Below are positions 61,484 through 64,000 of a stretch of DNA of 64,000 bases, one piece after another (the stretch's first letter is position 1; each line of letters starts with the position of its first letter). This DNA is from Xiphophorus maculatus (taxonomy: Eukaryota; Chordata; Actinopteri; Cyprinodontiformes; Poeciliidae). Both the position numbers and the translations under genes were made by a program. The stretch spans positions 5,897,466 to 5,961,465 of the forward strand of contig NC_036459.1 of NCBI RefSeq assembly GCF_002775205.1. The letters run 5' to 3'. The notes under the pieces were generated by a model. The model was not told the DNA's origin. It searched no databases and worked only from the letters and a program-made list of their open reading frames with translations.

Positions 61484-64000
61484 TACTATACCATGACGTC
61501 GAAAAAGAGGTAAAAATGACATACTATACCATGACGTCGAAAAAGAGGTAAAAATGACATACTATACCATGACGTCGAAAAAGAGGTAAAAATGACATAC
61601 TATACCATGACGTCGAAAAAGAGGTAAAAATGACATACTATACCATGACGTCGAAAAAGAGGTAAAAATGACATACTATACCATGACGTCGAAAAAGAGG
61701 TAAAAATGACATACTATACCATGACGTCGAAAAAGAGGTAAAAATGACATACCATACTATGACGTCGAAAAAGAGGTAAAAATGACATACCATACTATGA
61801 CGTCGAAAAAGAGGTAAAAATGACATACCATACTATGACGTCGAAAAAGAGGTAAAAATGACATACTATGACGTCGAAAAAGGCGTAAAAATGACAAACT
61901 ATACTATGACGTCGAAAAAGGCGTAAAAATGACATACTATACTATGACGTCGAAAAAGAGGTAAAAATGACATACTATACTATGACGTCGAAAAAGGCGT
62001 AAAAATGACATACTATACTATGACGTCGAAAAAGGCGTACAAATGACATACTATACTATGACATCGAAAAAGAGGTAAAAATGACATACTATACTATGAC
62101 GTCGAAAAAGAGGTAAAAATGACATACTATACTATGACGTCGAAAAAGGCGTAAAAATGACATACTATACTATGACGTCGAAAAAGGCGTACAAATGACA
62201 TACTATACTATGACATCGAAAAAGAGGTAAAAATGACATACTATACTATGACGTCGAAAAAGGCGTACAAATGACATACTATACTATGACGTCGAAAAAG
62301 GCGTACAAATGACATACTATACTATGACATCGAAAAAGAGGTAAAAATGACCTACTATACTATGACATCGAAAAAGAGGTAAAAATGACATACTATACTA
62401 TGACATCGAAAAAGAGGTAAAAATGACATACTATATTATGACGTCGAAAAAGAGGTAAAAATGACATACTATACTATGACGTCGAAAAAGAGGTAAAAAT
62501 GACATACTATACTATGACGTCGAAAAAGAGGTAAAAATGACATACTATACTATGACGTCGAAAAAGAGGTAAAAATGACATACTATACTATGACGTCAAA
62601 AAAGAGGTAAAAATGACATACTATACTATGACGTCGAAAAAGAGGTAAAAATGACATACTATACTATGACGTCGAAAAAGAGGTAAAAATGACATACTAT
62701 ACTATGACGTCGAAAAAGAGGTAAAAATGACATACTATACTATGACGTCGAAAAAGAGGTAAAAATGACATACTATACTATGACGTCGAAAAAGGCGTAA
62801 AAATGACATACTATACTATGACGTCGAAAAAGGCGTAAAAATGACATACTATACTATGACGTCGAAAAAGGCGTACAAATGACATACTATACTATGACAT
62901 CGAAAAAGAGGTAAAAATGACATACTATACTATGACGTCGAAAAAGGCGTACAAATGACATACTATACTATGACGTCGAAAAAGGCGTACAAATGACATA
63001 CTATACTATGACATCGAAAAAGAGGTAAAAATGACATACTATACTATGACATCGAAAAAGAGGTAAAAATGACATACTATACTATGACATCGAAAAAGAG
63101 GTAAAAATGACATACTATACTATGACATCGAAAAGAGGTAAAAATGACATACTATACTATGACGTCGAAAAAGAGGTAAAAATGACATACTATACTATGA
63201 CGTCGAAAAAGAGGTAAAAATGACATACTATACTATGACGTCGAAAAAGAGGTAAAAATGACATACTATACTATGACGTCGAAAAAGGCGTAAAAATGAC
63301 ATACTATACTATGACGTCGAAAAAGAGGTAAAAATGGCATACTATACTATGACGTCAAAAAAGACGTCATAGTATACTATGACGTCGAAAAAGAGGTAAA
63401 AATGACATACTATACTATGACGTCGAAAAAGAGGTAAAAATGACATACTATACTATGACGTCGAAAAAGGCGTACAAATGACATACTATACTATGACATC
63501 GAAAAAGAGGTAAAAATGACATACTATACTATGACGTCGAAAAAGGCGTAAAAATGACATACTATACTATGACGTCGAAAAAGAGGTAAAAATGACATAC
63601 TATACTATGACATCGAAAAAGAGGTAAAAATGACATACTATACTATGACGTCGAAAAAGAGGTAAAAATGACATACTATACTATGACATCGAAAAAGAGG
63701 TAAAAATGACATACTATACTATGACGTCGAAAAAGAGGTAAAAATGACATACTATACTATGACGTCGAAAAAGAGGTAAAAATGACATACTATACTATGA
63801 CGTCGAAAAAGGCGTAAAAATGACATACTATACTATGACGTCGAAAAAGGCGTAAAAATGACATACTATACTATGACGTCGAAAAAGAGGTAAAAATGAC
63901 ATACTATACTATGACGTCGAAAAAGAGGTAAAAATGACATACTATACTATGACGTCGAAAAAGAGGTAAAAATGACATACTATACTATGACGTCGAAAAA
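61484..64000. repeat. 38-bp satellite array, right block (continues past window)
   Basis: About 66 more units of the same 38-bp repeat, still running at the window end. Variants cluster: seven units with CCATGACGTCG (61491-61719), three with ACATACCATACTA (about 61740-61850), units with GGCGTAAAAATG or GGCGTACAAATG instead of GAGGTAAAAATG, and units with GACATCG instead of GACGTCG. An inverted join is at 63350-63372. The true array length is unknown because the right edge is not reached. Confidence 0.97.

Noticed and set aside
58752-61826. Minus-strand open frames with repeated SFLPLFRRHSIVCHF-type peptides in the satellite
   Set aside because: They are translations of the 38-bp tandem repeat; 38 is not a multiple of three, every frame hits a stop within about two units, and there is no start or splice context.
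58921-64000. CRISPR-like regular repeats
   Set aside because: The units are directly adjacent without unique spacers, the genome is vertebrate and no cas genes are present. It is a satellite array.

Overview
The window is nuclear DNA from a vertebrate, almost certainly a teleost fish. It holds multi-exon genes with GT-AG introns whose proteins closely resemble vertebrate families, AT-rich introns, CpG-rich promoters, long CA/TG microsatellites, and relics of repeat families typical of ray-finned fish (Tc1-like, hAT, L2-like LINEs, a tRNA-like SINE). The species cannot be fixed from sequence alone. All five protein-coding genes lie on the plus strand: the 3' end of wnk1, then prr5, cpsf6, yeats4 and napepld.

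Layout. 1-6.9 kb: last three coding exons of a WNK1-type kinase and a long 3' UTR. 6.9-11.9 kb: intergenic DNA with no gene seen. 11.9-26.5 kb: prr5 (PROTOR1, mTORC2 subunit; 9 coding exons, 471 residues), with introns holding Tc1, hAT, SINE-like and LINE relics. 28.3 kb to about 41-43 kb: cpsf6 (68 kDa subunit of cleavage factor Im; 550 residues), with a CTCF-like site at its promoter, a candidate 36-residue cassette exon and a transposon-rich 3' region. 45.2-47.9 kb: yeats4 (GAS41; 226 residues). 50.5-57.6 kb: napepld (NAPE-specific phospholipase D; 401 residues, complete metal-site residues). 58.5-58.9 kb: a broken LINE reverse transcriptase. 58.9 kb to the window end: a 38-bp satellite array interrupted by one hAT element with a perfect 8-bp target duplication.

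The genes are housekeeping or signalling genes with no evident shared pathway; they are not an operon-like system. In human the orthologues are spread over chromosomes 12, 22 and 7, so this order looks like a fish-specific arrangement apart from the conserved CPSF6-YEATS4 neighbourhood. I found no prokaryotic element, CRISPR array, RNA gene or undescribed multi-gene system. The most unusual structures are the satellite (CRE-like GACGTC core, CpG-decay variants, a block of units repeated at an 18-unit offset, inverted units, a junction variant beside the hAT insertion), a perfect 27-bp hairpin inside a long inverted repeat in the last napepld intron, transposons nested downstream of cpsf6, and several candidate unannotated exons. 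Exon boundaries were assigned by hand from splice signals, reading phase and remembered family sequence; no alignment or database search was run.
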